The notes under the pieces are model-generated. The model did no database searches and was not told where the DNA came from. It saw nothing but the letters and a program-made list of their open reading frames with translations. DNA of 64,000 nt, taken from NCBI RefSeq assembly GCF_001629735.1, contig NZ_CP015224.1, positions 124,001 through 188,000 on the forward strand, in the 5' to 3' direction. How positions within the stretch are numbered: the stretch's first letter is position 1; every line of letters begins with the position of its first letter. The translations under genes and the position numbers were made by a program. The stretch is from Lysinibacillus sphaericus. GTDB taxonomy: Bacteria > Bacillota > Bacilli > Bacillales_A > Planococcaceae. This document shows, one piece after another, positions 61,629 to 64,000 of the stretch.

Positions 61629-62334
61629 CAAAGGAAGTTTTTTTTCAAGAAAACAATTTGAATTACTGATTGTTTGTGTGACAACAGGATTTATTATCGG
61701 CTATTCATATAATCAGGCAAAAGATAACCGGGAAGCAGGCACGATTAATTCAGAGCTATTTGAGCAAGAAGATTCTTATCGTGAGGAATTGATCACTCAA
61801 CAAGAACGTAATAAAGAGCTATCGGATGAGCTAAATAGTCTACAGGAACAAATTCGAAAGTATGAAAAATCATTTGCTTCTAATGAGAAGGATTATAAAG
61901 AACTTGTGGAACAAGCAGAGGATTTACGGCTTCTACTTGGTGAATTGAAGAGTGAGGGAAAAGGAATAAGGATCACTCTCCAGGATGGTGACTATGATCC
62001 AAAATCTTTGAATCCGAATGACTATATTGTTCATGAAAGTCATGTTTTTAAATTGTTGAATGAACTGAAGATATCGGGTGCTCAGGCAATTGCTATTAAT
62101 GGGCAACGTGTCATGGCCAATTCCTATATCCGATGTAATGGTCCTGTAATAACTATTGATGGTACACAGCATCCCGCTCCTTTTGTGATAGAAGCTGTTG
62201 GAGATTCCGATACTTTAATAGCATCTTTAAATTTAAATGGCGGTGTCGTTGATCAATTATTAAATGACAATATTGTAGTGTCTTTAGAAGAACATCAAAA
62301 ACTTACAATGCCAAGAGTAAAAGTAGAAAGTTAA
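61606..62334 (+). CDS. ylxW: DUF881 protein YlxW
   Basis: The 242-residue protein has a membrane anchor (about 15-35), a coiled coil (about 45-110) and a DUF881 domain (about 112-240; GKGIRITLQDGDY, INGQRVMANSYIRCNGP, cited in parts). DUF881 proteins flank division genes in Bacillus and Streptomyces; function unknown. It starts inside divIB; ATG 61606 or 61621 are both possible and neither has a strong site. Confidence 0.88.
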   Translation: MNNKKMNSKGSFFSRKQFELLIVCVTTGFIIGYSYNQAKDNREAGTINSELFEQEDSYREELITQQERNKELSDELNSLQEQIRKYEKSFASNEKDYKELVEQAEDLRLLLGELKSEGKGIRITLQDGDYDPKSLNPNDYIVHESHVFKLLNELKISGAQAIAINGQRVMANSYIRCNGPVITIDGTQHPAPFVIEAVGDSDTLIASLNLNGGVVDQLLNDNIVVSLEEHQKLTMPRVKVES

Positions 62335-62432
62335 GGACAAGACCTATTTCATGTTTAAAGTCTAATTTTAGCCTCTAGGAAAGTTTTACATTGAATTCTG
62401 AGGGGCATACGATACGTCTAGGAGGGGCTATT

Positions 62433-63152
62433 TTGCGAAGAAATATGTACACCCGAATAACGATCGTGCTATTTATTATCGGTTTGATGATAGCGGTACA
62501 ATACAATACCATACAAAAACCAGCAGAGCGAGATACACGAGATATTTGGGCAATAAGAGAGGAATTAGCACAAGAAAAGCAAAGACATTCCGCATTACTG
62601 GCAGAAATTCGCTCACTTCATGAAGTAGTGGATCGCTATGAGCAATCTGAAAAAGTAAATCAGCAAGCCGCTTTACATGAAACATTGAATCGTTTAAAGC
62701 AACAGGCTGGACTAACAGAAGTGGTAGGGCCGGGTGTCAGACTTCGTATTGAACCCGCACCTGAATTAATAGAGATGGGTTATGAAATCAAAGAGATATC
62801 GCCTGATTTATTAACCCAATTATTAAATACGCTGTTTAAAAACGATGCAACAAGTGTTTCAATAGATGGCAATCGTGTTGTTCAAACAACAGCCATTCGG
62901 GACATAAATGGGAAGACAACGGTGAATAGTGTACCATTGTCGACACCTAAATTTGATATATATGTTGGGACAAGCGATTTTAAAGCAGCTCAAAAAATGT
63001 ATAATTCGCTTCAAGCCTCAACGTTTATAGATTCATTTTATTTAGATAATTTTAATTTAGTGATTGAAGAGCCAATTGATCAATTACAAATTCCAGCATT
63101 TGATCAGCGATTGACAAATGATTACTTAGCAGAGGTAAAAAAAGGAGATTAA
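62433..63152 (+). CDS. ylxX: DUF881 protein YlxX
   Basis: The 239-residue paralogue of YlxW has a membrane anchor (about 6-24), coiled coil (about 40-95) and DUF881 domain (about 100-235; VVGPGVRLRIEPAP, VSIDGNRVVQTTAIRDING abbreviated). TTG 62433 lies 8 bases after AGGAGGGG. The pair ylxW-ylxX followed by sbp is conserved in Bacillus. Function unknown. Confidence 0.88.
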   Translation: MRRNMYTRITIVLFIIGLMIAVQYNTIQKPAERDTRDIWAIREELAQEKQRHSALLAEIRSLHEVVDRYEQSEKVNQQAALHETLNRLKQQAGLTEVVGPGVRLRIEPAPELIEMGYEIKEISPDLLTQLLNTLFKNDATSVSIDGNRVVQTTAIRDINGKTTVNSVPLSTPKFDIYVGTSDFKAAQKMYNSLQASTFIDSFYLDNFNLVIEEPIDQLQIPAFDQRLTNDYLAEVKKGD

Positions 63153-63155
63153 TTT

Positions 63156-63527
63156 ATGTGGCTACCATTTTTAGGTTTGATATTTGGACTTGCCCTTGGC
63201 TTGTTAACAAATATACAAATCCCCTCTATGTATGAAAATTATCTGTCAATAGCTGTTTTAGCAGCTTTAGATACATTATTTGGTGGTATCCGTGCTCAAT
63301 TACAGCAAGTGTACGACGATAAAGTTTTTGTATCAGGATTCTTTTTTAATATAGTTCTCGCAGCAGGGTTAGCTTTTATAGGTGTGAATTTAGGGATAGA
63401 TTTGTATTTAGCAGCTATTTTCGCTTTTGGGGTACGTTTGTTCCAAAATATAGCAATAATTAGGCGTATATTACTAACACGGTTGGGTGAGAAACGTCAC
63501 AAGAAAGAAAAAACTTCCATAGATTAA
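63156..63527 (+). CDS. sbp: Small basic protein Sbp (DUF1290)
   Basis: The 123-residue membrane protein has three or four helices and the DUF1290 block AALDTLFGGIRAQLQ (about 33-47). It has a basic C-terminal tail. It lies between ylxX and ftsA as in B. subtilis. Function unknown. It starts three bases after the ylxX stop, with AAAGGAG in ylxX. Confidence 0.9.
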   Translation: MWLPFLGLIFGLALGLLTNIQIPSMYENYLSIAVLAALDTLFGGIRAQLQQVYDDKVFVSGFFFNIVLAAGLAFIGVNLGIDLYLAAIFAFGVRLFQNIAIIRRILLTRLGEKRHKKEKTSID

Positions 63528-63622
63528 GAGAAAAATTGACCAAAATACTCGATTTGCTTAGACATTATGCCAAATTTACAATAGAATGAAAATAAGAGCA
63601 TTTTTCAAGGAGGTGCAGCGAA

Positions 63623-64000
63623 TTGAATCAGCAAGATTTATACATTTCACTTGATATTGGATCCTCCTCTATCAAGGTATTAATAGGTGAAATGAGTGAC
63701 GGACAATTACATGTAATTGGCGTCGGAAATGTAAAATCGAATGGGGTTCGAAAAGGAGCAATTGTTGATATAGATGCAACAGTTCAATCTATTCGAAAAG
63801 CAGTAGAACAAGCCGAACGAATGACAGGTTATCAAATTCACGAAGTCGTTCTAGGCGTTCCTGCTAACCAAACGATGTTACAGCTAGTTAAAGGTGTTGT
63901 CGCTGTAAATAGTGAAAACAGAGAAATTACAGATGATGATTTAGACAGAGTGGTAGAATCTGCACAAGTCATGTCAATACCTCCTGAACGTGAATTAGTT
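63623..64000 (+). CDS. ftsA: Cell division protein FtsA (N-terminal part, cut by window end)
   Basis: The visible 126 codons encode the actin-like FtsA: ISLDIGSSSIKVLIGE is the phosphate-1 motif and the SHS2-type 1C domain begins near residue 85. FtsA anchors FtsZ to the membrane. TTG 63623 follows AAGGAGG. Upstream, TTGCTT-N17-TACAAT (about 63552-63580) is a possible promoter, consistent with separate promoters for ftsAZ in Bacillus. Confidence 0.95.
   Translation, partial: MNQQDLYISLDIGSSSIKVLIGEMSDGQLHVIGVGNVKSNGVRKGAIVDIDATVQSIRKAVEQAERMTGYQIHEVVLGVPANQTMLQLVKGVVAVNSENREITDDDLDRVVESAQVMSIPPERELV

Overview
This window is chromosomal DNA from an AT-rich, endospore-forming Bacillota, most likely Lysinibacillus or a close relative. 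The gene order follows the Bacillus subtilis yktA-ylaN-ftsW-pycA-ctaABCDEFG-ylb-bshC-mraZ-dcw chromosome segment almost gene for gene, and many starts are TTG or GTG behind strong Shine-Dalgarno sites. The Lysinibacillus call rests on gene order, protein similarity as I recall it, and the rearranged murein cluster; no database search was run. I saw no rRNA, tRNA, CRISPR array or transposase.

Layout. 1-5.1 kb: a tripartite tricarboxylate transporter (tctB partial, tctC) behind a citrate-type two-component system, then divergent cidA/lrgB. 5.1-9.1 kb: a methyltransferase, a decayed regulator, arginine decarboxylase (speA), a nitronate monooxygenase and yktA. 9.2-19.1 kb: frameshifted yktB, suhB, ylaF, typA, ylaH, an inserted three-gene ABC importer operon, ylaI/ylaL, ylaN and ftsW. 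19.1-31.2 kb: pyruvate carboxylase, a decayed TetR gene, then the caa3 cytochrome oxidase block (ctaA divergent from ctaBCDEF, then ctaG and ctaM). 31.2-49 kb: the ylb region with a displaced murE, ylbF, a decayed tartrate dehydrogenase, gdpD, an unrecognised envelope protein, rsmD-coaD, ylbJ/L/M, ylbN-rpmF, a crotonase-fold gene, gerR and panE. 49-64 kb: bshC and the division/cell-wall cluster mraZ-rsmH-ftsL-pbpB-spoVD-mraY-murD-spoVE-divIB-ylxW-ylxX-sbp-ftsA (cut by the window end).

The most interesting signal is the murein cluster. murE is missing between spoVD and mraY, and murG and murB are missing between spoVE and divIB. A murE homologue lies about 23 kb upstream on its own, behind a terminator. 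It carries meso-diaminopimelate-type signatures (DNPR, GKGHE) and a sequence matching the mother-cell sigma-K consensus. Bacillus sphaericus is known for lysine-type vegetative murein and diaminopimelate-type spore cortex, so this gene is a good candidate for the cortex-specific ligase. Other notable signals are tandem cre-like boxes forming a terminator before tctC, a 29-bp perfect palindrome at the crotonase-gene promoter, 10-bp-phased MraZ repeats reaching the mraZ ribosome site, an 11-bp inverted repeat between ctaA and ctaB, and several decayed genes (Xre-type, TetR, tartrate dehydrogenase, one unknown) that mark strain-variable spots in an otherwise conserved backbone.
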